A stretch of DNA of 64,000 nucleotides from Odiellus spinosus (taxonomy: Eukaryota; Arthropoda; Arachnida; Opiliones; Phalangiidae), in contig OY987225.1 of the NCBI GenBank assembly GCA_963920705.1, positions 14,154,829 through 14,218,828 on the forward strand. Reading direction: 5' to 3'. Shown in pieces: positions 52,805 through 62,558 of the stretch. The position numbers were made by a program, and so were the translations under genes. A model generated the notes under the pieces. The model searched no databases, was not told where the DNA came from, and was given only the letters and a program-made list of their open reading frames with translations. Every line of letters starts with the position of its first letter. Positions within the stretch are counted from its first letter, which is position 1.

Positions 52805-53814
52805 TCACAGCGAAACTCGCACAACCATTGGTATCCTTTTTTGGGACGTTTTTTTTGCGCTGCTAACGCATGTTTCATAATACCATTCCGAGCAACCGTC
52901 GCATTGAATCATTTTACTACCTTTGTATGATTTTCTGCATACGCAGTAAACAAGACTATGCCTGCTTTCGTGCAGTACCTTTAATTCGCAAGAGTTTTTG
53001 ATCGTATTGGAAATTGTGATAGATGACTTTTTTCCAAGCAATCTTTGAGATGTGTCCGCATAATGTTTTTTGTCGTATTGTATTGAATGCATCCGGGCTC
53101 CGAATTCAAGCAAGCATTTAGAGCATTGGCTACCGCGTGTGCTCCACATTCTACTACTACTTGCTCGGTAACTTTTATGAATTTTATATCTAAGTTTTCC
53201 ACTTTTGTGTTTTTAAACTGGGCGATTATAAGGGACACCAGTTGAGGCAATCTTGATAATCTGTGACTTAAGGTTTCATATTTCAAAGAATCATATATGG
53301 AAATACTGGCATCTTCGTCCTTATAGAACCCCGCAGCGCAAATGAACTCTGCGCCAATGTTGGCGATCTGTACGTAATACCCTTCGTTAGGGACTGTGTT
53401 TCGAATAAAAGGGATTCTATATTTTCCAAAATCTACGTTCGTCCTAGATAAGGAATTTAATCCAGCAGTCACGTTCTTGAATTGAGATTTTAGAATCAGT
53501 TGTGCAGCGTCTATAACCTCATTGTGCATATAAACTTTGGAAAGCACAGCTGCTTTATGCTCTAATGTTAAAATTGTCGGTTTTTTCAGCCAAATACTTG
53601 TTTCTTCGACGTTTTCTGTAATGTGTGGATATTCTTCATCTTTCATTTTAACAGGTGATAAAGAATGTCTGTTGCTTTGAACTCTGAGAGGACTTTTCTC
53701 AACATTTGATTTAACTCTTTTCAGTCTATTTCTTCTCAGCCCAATAACAGTTTGAAAAATACCTTTCGGTCTTCCCACAAGACCCAATTTCATGGGTTCT
53801 TTAACCTCGGGCAA
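52805..53814 (-). pseudogene. MULE3 C48-like protease and PHD finger
   Basis: Frame 53814-52981 (277 residues) has an Arg-rich start and then the protease-like domain. It contains NEVIDAAQLILKSQFKNVTA, YYVQIANIGAEFICAAGFY, SISIYDSLKYETL (Asp), and TEQVVVECGAHAVANALNA (Gln and Cys). MRTHLKDCL and SQFPIR follow, typical of this transposon-linked family. The usual His-Trp after YVQI is replaced by Glu-Phe, so the catalytic His is not seen. A frame change near 53020 leads to frame 53149-52805 with a PHD finger, VYCVCRKSYKGSKMIQCDGC then SEWYYETCV. PHD fingers read histone tails. Confidence 0.7.
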
Positions 53815-53985
53815 CTTGAAATCCCCTTTTACTTCATAATCCTTAGGACAGTATCGTGCGATTTTGGCGGAGCTTCCATTCTTTTCGGTTTCTTCGAAAT
53901 CTTCTTCCAGATTCCTTCTGGTCTCGTTGGGCTTGTCTCTCTTTCTTCTATCTTTTTTTTAAGTCTGATGGTTTTTTAACAACGT

Positions 53986-54621
53986 CTATATCTTGATTTC
54001 CCTCTCCGTCACCATATTCCCTCTTCTCTCCATCTCCATCATGATTTCCCTCTTCGTCACCATCTCTCTCCTCTTCCTCTCCATCTTGACTCCTCTCCCC
54101 TTGATCTCCATCATGATTTCCCTCTTCGTTACCATCTTCTCTCTCCTCTTCGTCACTATCTTCGCTCTCCTGTTCCTCTCCATCTTGACTCTCCTCTTCG
54201 ACACCATCTTGTCATCTTCAGTGTCATCATCGGGGTTATACTCTTGATTATTAATGATGATCTTAAAATCTGATCTCTCTGACCAAGTCTTGACTATCTT
54301 ATTTACTATTTTTATTCTTCTTTGAAATTGTTTTTGCCCGCATGAAGACAAAATATTTCCTAAAGTTTGAAGAATTGGAAGGGCCTCGCTATATTTTTCT
54401 TGGGATGTCTTACATTTGTTTGGTCTGGAAGGATATCGAGTTTGAAATACCATTCGTTTTTGGCTGACACATTTAGAGGATAGGCCGTCCATCCATAGTT
54501 GTTTCGAAAGTCTTTTGGGCAAAGCTTCCGCTGTTAAAATATCTTTACCCAAGTATCTCCGGGCGATAAAAATATGGACGCACGGGATTTCTTTAGTAAT
54601 AAAGGTCAGGATATTTGTCAA
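53986..54621 (-). pseudogene. MULE3 SWIM region and acidic linker
   Basis: ITKEIPCVHIFIARRYLG near the N-terminus is the second half of a SWIM finger (CxH). After about 120 residues the sequence becomes a purine-rich tandem repeat (54240-53990). The frame open from the SWIM part reads Arg/Lys/Met-rich. A neighbouring frame of the same stretch reads Glu/Asp/Gly-rich (EEGNHDGDGEK) and then VVKKPSDLKKR, which looks more like a natural acidic linker, so a frame change near 54230 is likely. It joins the transposase to the protease. Confidence 0.55.
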
Positions 54622-55460
54622 TTGAGACGATAATGGAGTCGCTGTTGTCGACTGGAGTAGAAATGCTTTTGCAATTTACGGCTTTCCATAGGTTTTGAAC
54701 TATGTTTTCGGAAAATGCTGGTACAACTTTCTCGTAAATATCCCGAGAAGCATCTCGTAAATCGTCGTTATCAAATAAGATGTTAGTAAATTTATTCTTG
54801 GTTTTTGCCTTAAATTTCTCATGGTCGTTGATTTTCTCAACATATGCGCAAAAAACTTTCGTGTCATTGTAAAAATCGTCAAGAGCAGCGTTTCGTTTGC
54901 ATATGGCTTTTATTTTTTGGTTAAAAGATTCTAATCTGTTATTTGTAGCTTCGCCAAGATTGAAATGCTGCCTGCGATAGGCTTGCACCCACATTTCTTT
55001 GATTGCAATCCAGTTGTCTTGTATGTATTTCGCGAATTCGGGGTAAATAGAAAGATTCTCGTCGGCCAACATTACTTCGACATTTTCTTTAAAAGAGATT
55101 CCCGTAAAAGAATACGCGAGTTTTTGAGCGTACTGTCGCGCCACTAGACTAGCTGCAGTCGGCATCCTAAGAGACGAAATCTTTGACTTTATAGCCTTCA
55201 ACACATGAAACAAACAAATTTCAATATCCGCCTGATTTCTCCTAGATCTTTATCGACCATGACAGTTCTAGTATTTTTCCAATTGTCATTGTAAGTTTGA
55301 AAAGCTTTGAACATCTTTTCCACATACTCTTTTTTGCAATTTTTTGTTAAGCATAGGCCAACTATTTCGCTCTGAAGATTACCATCGACTACCATAATTA
55401 TGTATAAAGGCATTCCACAACGATTAAGGCAAAACGTCGCATCACACAACAAGTGCTCAC
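54593..55460 (-). pseudogene. MULE3 DDE transposase core
   Basis: Frame 55460-55198 has the first Asp in HLLCDATFCLNRCGMPLYII and the second in TRTVMVDKDLGEIR. Frame 55213-54593 continues with CLFHVLKAIKSK and carries the third acidic residue in NLGEATNNRLESFNQKIKAI, the TNNxxExxN motif of ZSWIM-type MULEs. One frame change lies near 55215. All three catalytic acidic residues survive. The region before the first Asp is missing or lies beyond the MITE and a possible intron. Confidence 0.75.
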
Positions 55461-55812
55461 GATACTTTCATGTATTTCTCTCATACGACCGCTTTGCCAA
55501 AATATCAACTCTAAGTACTTGGTCGAAGGTTCTACAGATACTTCGACTACCTATGTTAAATTAATAAAAAATATTATTGAATGTAATGGCAAAGAAAGCT
55601 TAATACTATTTGCAAGTTTGTAATATGATGGTACAAATCCTGATGTTACGTAACATTTATCTAAAGTCATGATGATCTAATCTTACTTCGTACAGAGCTT
55701 ATACAATATCGTGGCAAAATGGTGGCTCTATTTTCACGTGACAAAATCAGTGTCAATCCACTGATTTCTTATGAGCTCCTGGTATTATGTAAACATATCG
55801 AGATGAAAACCA

Positions 55813-56292
55813 TTAAAGGGAGGGTGAAGAGAAAACGGTATCACTTTTATCGATTTTATTATTAAAAATAAGACTGGTTCGAGTATTAAAGCATTCTGAA
55901 TTTTGCAAAATATCAGCAAAAATTTTGATTTTATCTTTCAATTAAAAAAAGACCCTCCGACTAATCACAAGACGTCCACTTTTGGCTTCATCAAATATCC
56001 GCCACACTCTTTGTTGTACGCGCTATATTGTGCTCGTGAAAATAATCATAAACTAGATTTTAGAACGATTCAGAGAGTGTGCCATGGCACGTGTCGCTGG
56101 AATTTTACTAAGCCAAAGGACCTGGGGTGTCTTTGATTAATCGGAGGTTCTCATATTAATTCAATGCCAAAATCTGAAGGTTTCCTTCTTTTGTACATTT
56201 CCTGAAGGTTTTGCTACGACGCAAACATGCCTTATATTTTAGACGCTGAATCAATAAAAATTCACTTATTTTTCCTCTTCACCCTCCCTTTG
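55813..56292. mobile_element. 480-bp MITE inside MULE3
   Basis: TTAAAGGGAGGGTGAAGAGA at the left and CTCTTCACCCTCCCTTTG at the right. Same end family as 7141-7443 and 46712-47031 but with an unrelated interior. It separates the N-terminal domain of MULE3 from its DDE core. Confidence 0.7.
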
Positions 56293-56379
56293 TCTCAAAT
56301 TATGCTTAATTATTTTGTAGTAGTTTTATGCCTTCCTGAACAAAAAGGAGCACAAAATGTTTATTTGATTTAAATTTAC

Positions 56380-57023
56380 CATTTGTGGATCATCTTTTTG
56401 GTCTTTTTGTAATTGTAAAATAAGTCTCTGCGCAGAGTCTGCAGTTACTCTTTCCCGATCTTTGAGTGACACTTTTGTATGAAGTTTTGTAGGGACTTGG
56501 GAATTTCATATCTATCCGTCTCTGTTCTAATCGCTTCTAGAACAAGCTTATTATCACCTCGAACTTTGACGAAATCTAACACTTTCGCCTTCTGATCTAC
56601 ATTTGCTTGACGCAGTGCTCGATTAGCCGGATATTTTTCATAAAGTTCTGGCCCGATGTCATGATTGTGAGTTAGATCAATAGATGATACGTACAAAGCT
56701 TGCAATTTGGCACTCGCCGAGTACGTTACATGGGCAGGACAAGAGTTGGAGAAAGTGGACGATTTTCTTTGCCCCTTAGCTTTCGACAGGTACTCACCAT
56801 AATGTACACAAATCATTTTGACTTTGGCATACTTGAGTTTTTCTTCCAAAGGAGTATACACTCCATTTTTGGCTTTTTTACACGCAGTTTTGTTATGAGT
56901 TTCGACCGATGTAGCATGTGCATTTTTACTTAGAATGGGCGAAAATGTCTTTTTACAATATTCATAATGGTTTTTCTCACAAGAATCCCAGTCCATGAAT
57001 TGTTGCTTTAAATGTATTTTCAT
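56380..57023 (-). pseudogene. MULE3 N-terminal zinc-binding domain
   Basis: A 192-residue frame from an ATG at 57023. VKMICVHYGEYLSKAKGQRK, then NSCPAHVTYSASAKLQALYV and DLTHNHDIGPELYEKYPANR match the FAR1/ZSWIM-type DNA-binding domain (Cys...Cys...His-x-His). After a frame change near 56470 the sequence continues as KVSLKDRERVTAD and QKDQKDDPQM, ending at a donor-like G|GTAAAT at 56380. This suggests an intron before the DDE core. The domain would recognise transposon ends. Confidence 0.65.
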
Positions 57024-57268
57024 AGTTTCCAGTAGGTTTTAAAACAGTAATTTGGAGTAAAAAATTGCTCACCAGAGTCATCTATTCATATTATTAAATA
57101 TTTTGATTATTTTGAGACAAGAGAAAATTTATTTTTGATGACCGGTTGCGTGTGATCGAGCAGCGAATGGCTATAAACACGTCGATTTATCGAACATGGC
57201 TCACATCTGACAAACACCCTGCTTTCACGGCTCCGAATTATCCGAATAACATATTTAATGCCTCAGTT

Positions 57269-57430
57269 AAAGGGACTATCTGCTCTGAAATTGGCCCCTT
57301 TAAAATGCTCTTCCCTTATGTACACAGCCTAGCTTTGATTGTACAATTTCTTTTGTACAATGTCGTCTGCTAAGCCAGAAAAGAAGGCGACATTAAAGGG
57401 GATTTAAAAATCGCAGATAGTCCCTTTAAA
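57269..57430. mobile_element. 162-bp MITE, AAAGGGACTATCTGC ends
   Basis: TAAAGGGACTATCTGCTC at the left and GCAGATAGTCCCTTTAAA at the right are complementary. It is a relative of 16336-16477. Confidence 0.75.
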
Positions 57431-57908
57431 TGTACCTTTATAATGATGGGGGCAAATTCTTGATTTTTCGGTGGAGGTCATGTAAGTAGTAAAGTACACC
57501 CCGAATAAGAAGAAATTCTACCCCCATGCCCGCCCCAAGCTCGCTAGAGCCACTCCCAGGGTTTGAGAGAACTTGTTTTTGACACGCCCAAATTGTTGGC
57601 AAAAACATTCCGCTTGCGCCGGAGGGGTTTTCTACGTGGAAGTTTAAAAAAACGTCTTGGCTCTCTTCTGACGTACTAGCCTAGCGAGGTTCTTCTCGTT
57701 ATACAAAGGCGGTTGTTTCGCGCGCGGTCTTTCGTGAAAACCACTTTCCATCGGAGAGTTTTTTTAAAGTGGTGGTGTCACGAATTAAAATTGTTATTAT
57801 TTTTATTCGTATATTTATTGGTCTCTATTTCCGCCAATAAGGGGGTTTTTATATCATTGTTCTGAGGGTTATTAAAGAATATATGACATATATTAATAAA
57901 GTTCATAA
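57431..57908. other. no gene seen
   Basis: Mixed-composition spacer, with a GC-richer patch at 57500-57780. No motif recognised. Confidence 0.4.
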
Positions 57909-58145
57909 TTTATAATCACTTATTCAAGATCGCTATGTCAAGAAAAAATTGTTATTAAACTTTATTGTAAATGTAATTATTTTAAACGATGGAAATATAA
58001 TGATTCTTATGCTCGGAGATTTGCTATTGGGCTTGGGGTAACGTTGCTAACCCCCATTCTTGTTCCCGTCGGTTTCGTTATGTCAATCTTCTCTGCTGAT
58101 CCAATTTATTTGATAACCAGTTTTTTGTCACTCCTTTACATCTAA
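57909..58145 (+). pseudogene. small membrane-protein fragment, copy A
   Basis: A 79-codon open stretch without an early ATG. Hydrophobic core: RRFAIGLGVTLLTPILVPVG, then FVMSIFSADPIYLITSFLSL. It aligns with the core of copy B (LLTPILVPVGFVMSIFSAD against LISPLTVPIAFLIGLLQGD). The upstream part is Cys/Lys-rich (KLYCKCNYFKRWKYND). It could be one exon of a multi-exon gene or a decayed duplicate. Family unknown. Confidence 0.4.
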
Positions 58146-58251
58146 ATTAAAATGGGAGAACCTTTGGACAAATTCTGCTACTACTGTGAGCGTTTCCTTT
58201 AATTTTAAAATAAATATTTTAGTTTTCTAATGATAGAATTTTAGTTACTCG

Positions 58252-58605
58252 TGAACTTTTCATCATGTGGGAATCGATATTATTCTAACTTATCCGCTCT
58301 TTTCAATTTTGATAATTTTGATATTTCTGATGTTGTTACCGGCGGAATATTTCGCGGCCTTTTTCTTGATTTTAATAAGCCCATTGACTGTACCAATCGC
58401 CTTTCTAATTGGACTTTTGCAAGGAGACATGTACTGTTTTTTGGTTATTTTTGCGCCGTACTTGTGGTTATCGCTACTTATTTACCAAGTTCTAAAGAAG
58501 CTCGTATTAATACCTGTGTCATGTGGTGAAATACTATATAATGTGAGCCTGGACTATTACTTTCAAAACATCCAAAAATTATCACGAGTAAAAGAACAAT
58601 CATAA
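58252..58605 (+). CDS. small multi-pass membrane protein, copy B
   Basis: Open from a stop at 58252. The first in-frame start-like codon is a GTG at 58267; the first ATG lies much further in. About 112 residues with three or four hydrophobic segments: ILTYPLFSILIILIFLMLLP, FFLILISPLTVPIAFLIGLL, YCFLVIFAPYLWLSLLIYQV, then a polar tail ending KLSRVKEQS. An AATAAA lies at 58647, shortly after the stop. The repeated core in copy A argues that it is a real family and not chance AT-rich hydrophobicity. An upstream exon is likely; ATGGGAGAACCTTTGGAC at 58152 is a candidate but does not splice in frame in my reading. Function unknown. Confidence 0.4.
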
Positions 58606-60190
58606 ATTTCATTTTTTTTACGAAAAATGTTTTGTAATATATTACAATAAAATGTGTATTTTTTTTAAATGTATATTATACAATTTAAAAATATAATAAA
58701 TGTTTTTTTGTCTCAAAAGCTGGTATTTCTTATTTTTAAAAATTATGGCAGTTGTAAGAAAAGAATTCCTTGAGTTCCCCGCGTAGATATTTTTCTCCAG
58801 TTCCACTTGTAGATAATATTTGCCTCAATATTCAGTTTCAAAATGAAACCTTTTTCCAAAGGTAGTGATGTCATTCTCAAGTTTTATTTGAAACTCAGAG
58901 TTAGAATTTAGAACGTCGTTGAAAGTTCCGATTATTTCGCCAAAGTTTTAATCCCGCGGCGTCCATTGATAATTTTTGTAAATTGTTTGATCCTCGCAAT
59001 GATTTTCAATGAAAGATTTGCGACCCCATGGTTTGGTGATCAGCAGACCGACTTCCTAAGCTCAATGTTTCCATCTTTGCGCCGTCTGTATTTGGTCGAT
59101 ATAAGGTCTAAGTCGTTTTCTTGGATAGTTAACGCCTCGCCAATATAAGGCTTTTTTATGGTAGTAGAGATTTGTATCAATTTAGAGAGGTTCTGACTCT
59201 AGTAAGACATTTAGTCAATTTATGGGTTCCAGCTCAACCGAGCAGAACTGCTTTTATGTGAAGTTCGGGTTTCGTCACATTCTACCAACTGCGGACTTAG
59301 AAAATATATTTTCTACGCTGCGTACTAGATTATGGGCGATCCTTTCTTTGACACCATTGGGCTAAATATGTTAGCAATTACCCAGACCGTTCTTAAGCGC
59401 TAAATGAATAACCTTCACAATGGTATATCTTCTTTGACGACATTTCTGGCTTATAAATAGGTAATTTGAGTCTATGATATACTTATTTGGCATGGTTGCG
59501 GTGCTGACGGCAAACCTATGACTAAATGTCATGGGTGACGTGTTTACATTTGACAGTGGGGCCTCTCATTACGGCTACTATCTTATAATAATATTGCCGC
59601 TCAAAAAGCGTTTTCACTAATTTTATTGAAATCCGCTGATCCCTCTTTTGGCATGTATATAATAAAGTGCAAGTGAGTCGTAGGTACGTCGTAAGCGGGA
59701 GACATTTTTGACATATTGTAGAATAGCTCCCGGCGATGAATTCAGAAAAAAATTACATTTACTGAAACAGAAAAATGCGACAAAAAAATGGTGCAAAAAT
59801 TGGGGATAATACGATATCGGCATCGTTATTCAGTGGGGTTACAATATCGTCTTTTAGTCCAAATATTATTTGGGGGAAACCTTTATTAACAAAGATACAG
59901 ACGTTTCAATTTTAATTATGCTCCATTGTCATTTCCCTGTATTTTGGTATACGGGAAGGAAGGGGGGTGCAGCTCGATTAGTTTAAAGGTTAGGTGACTC
60001 TGATATTTCACGATTTTGTTAAAACGTATAGGCGTGTATAGACTTACGACAGAAAATGTTTTACGCAAAATTTTACTGGTTTTATAAGGACCCCGCACAT
60101 TAACTATGAAAAAGTGCTTGACGGCAAAATTTTCGGAAAATTTGGTATAATGTACGTCAGATCATTCTAATTGCTGATTAAAAGTCTCAA
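58606..60190. other. no gene seen
   Basis: Only frames below about 65 codons with no motif, and no repeats of note. Confidence 0.4.
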
Positions 60191-60465
60191 TGGGCACAAT
60201 GACCAAAAATCAAAATTTTGGGCGCCAAAGTCAATAAAAGCCCATGTATTTCCTATGGCGGGATATTAATTAAATTAATTAATTAATTAATTAATTTGGA
60301 ATTTTTCTCTTAATGTTATCTATCGATTTCTTAATTAAAACGAAACATATTAGTACATATGGACTTTTTTGGAAAATAATACGAATTATTCTGCCTTTCT
60401 TGACTTTCTTTGACTTTGGGGGCCAATAGCGCCCAAGATTTTTATGTTTTGGTCGTTGTGCTTGT
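60191..60465. mobile_element. MITE-like imperfect inverted repeat
   Basis: GCACAATGACCAAAAATCAAA with TTTTGGGCGCCAAAGTCAA at the left pairs with TTGACTTTGGGGGCC, GCGCCCAAGATTTTTATG and TTTTGGTCGTTGTGC at the right. An (ATTA)n run lies at 60267-60295. Confidence 0.55.
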
Positions 60466-60540
60466 TCCAATTTGTTAGAATTATTTCTTTTAAGAGCAAG
60501 AAAAAGACTAGCGTTGTTTAAGGGTAGGAAATATTATTTT

Positions 60541-60613
60541 TATCGAAGGGGATTCGAACCCCGGACTTTTTTTTATTATATTATATATTTTTACCCCTAA
60601 ACCACGCTATTCT
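60541..60613 (-). tRNA. tRNA-like sequence, probable pseudogene or SINE head
   Basis: The minus strand has an A-box-like GCGTGGTTTAGGGGTAA and a good B box and T arm, GGGGTTCGAATCCCC, at about the right spacing. The middle, where the anticodon arm should be, is an AT-only run, and the acceptor stem does not pair. So it is not a working tRNA. Confidence 0.4.
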
Positions 60614-60781
60614 TTAATTTTACAGTCATATAATTTTGCTTTTTTTTTCTTTCAGCGGACTGTAAACACCTCTGGCCATATATTACCACTCTTTTATTCC
60701 CAGAATGTAATATATTTTTTATGTTGGAGCTACCAATAAGGTATAGTGTGGGGAGTGTAATATATTTTTTTACCATAATTA

Positions 60782-61048
60782 TTACTGCGCATGCTCTGTC
60801 TCTTTCTTTGGATCGGCTAACACTATTTTTTTATTACTCCTCATATCTTTGCTCTGTCTTTTCTTTTGGTTATTATCATTCCAGTCCCTATCAGGCTCTT
60901 CTTCTTCTTCGACATTAAGTTTCATTTTCTTGATAGTTTTTGGTGGGGTAAATGGACTCTTTTGCATAATTTTATTAAAGCTTAAAATTGCATGATTTAC
61001 TCTCTTCTTCGATGTTAGTTTAATTTTAGGTTGAGAACTAGGCTTCAC
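60782..61048 (-). CDS. hypothetical small charged protein
   Basis: An 88-residue frame with an ATG: KPSSQPKIKLTSKKRVNHAI, then QKSPFTPPKTIKKMKLNVEE, an EEEEE run, and a basic NQKKRQSKDMRSNKK. It resembles a nuclear-localised disordered segment. No known domain, and no second copy in the window. Confidence 0.25.
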   Translation of the reverse strand: MKPSSQPKIKLTSKKRVNHAILSFNKIMQKSPFTPPKTIKKMKLNVEEEEEPDRDWNDNNQKKRQSKDMRSNKKIVLADPKKETEHAQ

Positions 61049-61741
61049 ATTTTAGCGAACTTGAAGAAAACCCAATTCTAAAGATCTCCTCTAGACAAAG
61101 TAAAACTTCATGTGACCCTATCTCAAAAAAACGATACCAATAAACCCCCACTGCCATAACCCCCTCAAGGAACTAACGAGATGAAATCGACGTTCATGGT
61201 CACCTCAAATTCCCCAAACTTTTCCATAAACCCTGGGAAAAAACTCTCGGACAGCGTTTCACTCCACCATCCTAACCTAAAGATTCATCCCTAACAAAGG
61301 CGTAGGCCCATTGGCGCCGAATACGAAGAGAAAACGATGCCCTAAAAGTCTCCCCCCGTCTATCTTCCACAGAGAATTCTGACCGACCCTGCAGAGTACT
61401 AAGAAATGAAAGGGATACGTCACGAGGCACGCGGTAGCGGGCGTCGAGAGAGGTGCCCGGATGGCCCGGACAAGAACCAGAGCGTCCTTTTTTCCGCTCC
61501 CCCCAAAAACTAACGTACGCAAAGCCACGCCGGGAAAAGAAAAACTGCAACTGGCGAAGATCCACACGCTGCGCTTTCCCCCATCCGAGCCGAAAATTAT
61601 AGAGAAGCATGGAAAGAAAGGGTATCTCGACAGAAACCACCGAAGGAACAGGACCTCCCCTCTAGAAGACGAGCGCTCTGCGCTGATGCGGAAGACAAAG
61701 CCCGCTTAAACCAAGGGCTCGGACTCTGCCATTTTTAGGCC
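61049..61741. other. no certain gene; GC-richer patch
   Basis: The stretch 61260-61735 has overlapping frames of 80-120 codons on both strands, none with a recognisable motif. The overlap and high GC suggest chance frames. Confidence 0.35.
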
Positions 61742-62558
61742 GTGTCTATTTAGGTCCGGTTTCCGGGCGAAATTAGCCCTATACAATTTTCGCCCGGTTT
61801 TCGGGCCTAAATAGCGGCCTCTAACAGCGCGGCTATTTTGGCACGGAAACCGGGCGAAAATAGCTGCCACTTATTTGTCAGCTATTTCGGCCCGGTTTCC
61901 GGGCGTCTGATTTTTTAGGCGAAAATATCTCGGAAACCACTATGAGCTATTTTCGCCCGGTTTCCGGGCTTCGTTTTTAACAGGCCAAAATAGAATCGGC
62001 CGCGCGGGTCAAATTATTTTGGCCCGGTTTCCGGGCGTCAGATTTTCTAGGCGAAAATATCTCGGAAACGACTGTAGGCTATTTTCGCCCGGTTTCCGGG
62101 CTTCGTTTTTTAACAGGCCAAAATAGAATCGGCCGCGCGGGTCAAACTATTTTGGCCCGGTTTCCGAGCGTCAGATTTTTTAGGCGAAAATATCTCGGAA
62201 ACGACTGTAGGCTATTTTCGCCCGGTTTCCGGGCGTCGTTTTTTAACAGGCCAAAATAGAATCGGCCGCGCGGGTCAAACTATTTTAGCCCGTTTTGGGG
62301 ATATAGCTTATACACTATTTTGGCCAATTATGATCATACTAATTGGCCCTGTTTTTCCATGATGGATGTTTGTTATGGTAGTTATAAATGTAAATGTACG
62401 CCTAGGTGTATATTCATAGATTCAAAATAAATTAAATTCTTTATCTCTAAGACTGTTTCCTATTCGCGACTTTCAATTATTGTCGCACCGCCCTGTCCGT
62501 CGATACACAGGCATCGCCACCATAGTAGAGAATAGAAGGGATATCGGGAATGCTTATA
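61742..62558 (+). repeat. 0.8 kb direct repeat, right copy
   Basis: Matches 51689-52489 in the same orientation, with a small insertion (CTCTAACAGCGCGG) near 61822. It is cut at GCTTATA by the mariner-type element, whose TA target is at 62557-62558. Confidence 0.9.

Larger units (their letters stand above)
52805..57023 (-). mobile_element. Mutator-like element 3 (MULE3), coding span
   Basis: N to C on the minus strand: a FAR1/ZSWIM-like zinc-binding domain, a MITE insertion in a gap, the DDE core, a SWIM finger, an acidic linker, a C48-like protease and a PHD finger. It is a different lineage from MULE1/2, because the N-terminal domain and DDE motifs resemble ZSWIM-type MULEs. At least three frame changes plus the MITE make it non-functional. 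It lies between the 0.8 kb direct repeats, whose relation to it is unknown. Confidence 0.75.

Noticed and set aside
53993-54247. Plus-strand hydrophobic frame rich in Ile, Ser and Leu
   Set aside because: It is the antisense of the purine-rich MULE3 linker repeat, which explains its composition.
58251-58529. Second frame overlapping the membrane-protein frame
   Set aside because: Mixed composition and no similarity to copy A, whereas the other frame aligns with copy A.
60541-60613. Functional tRNA gene
   Set aside because: The T arm is good, but the anticodon arm is an AT run and the acceptor stem does not pair.
51689-62558. Direct repeats as LTRs of a 10 kb retroelement
   Set aside because: No primer-binding site, purine tract, gag or pol on the matching strand lies between them, and the repeats are made of 132-bp tandem units.
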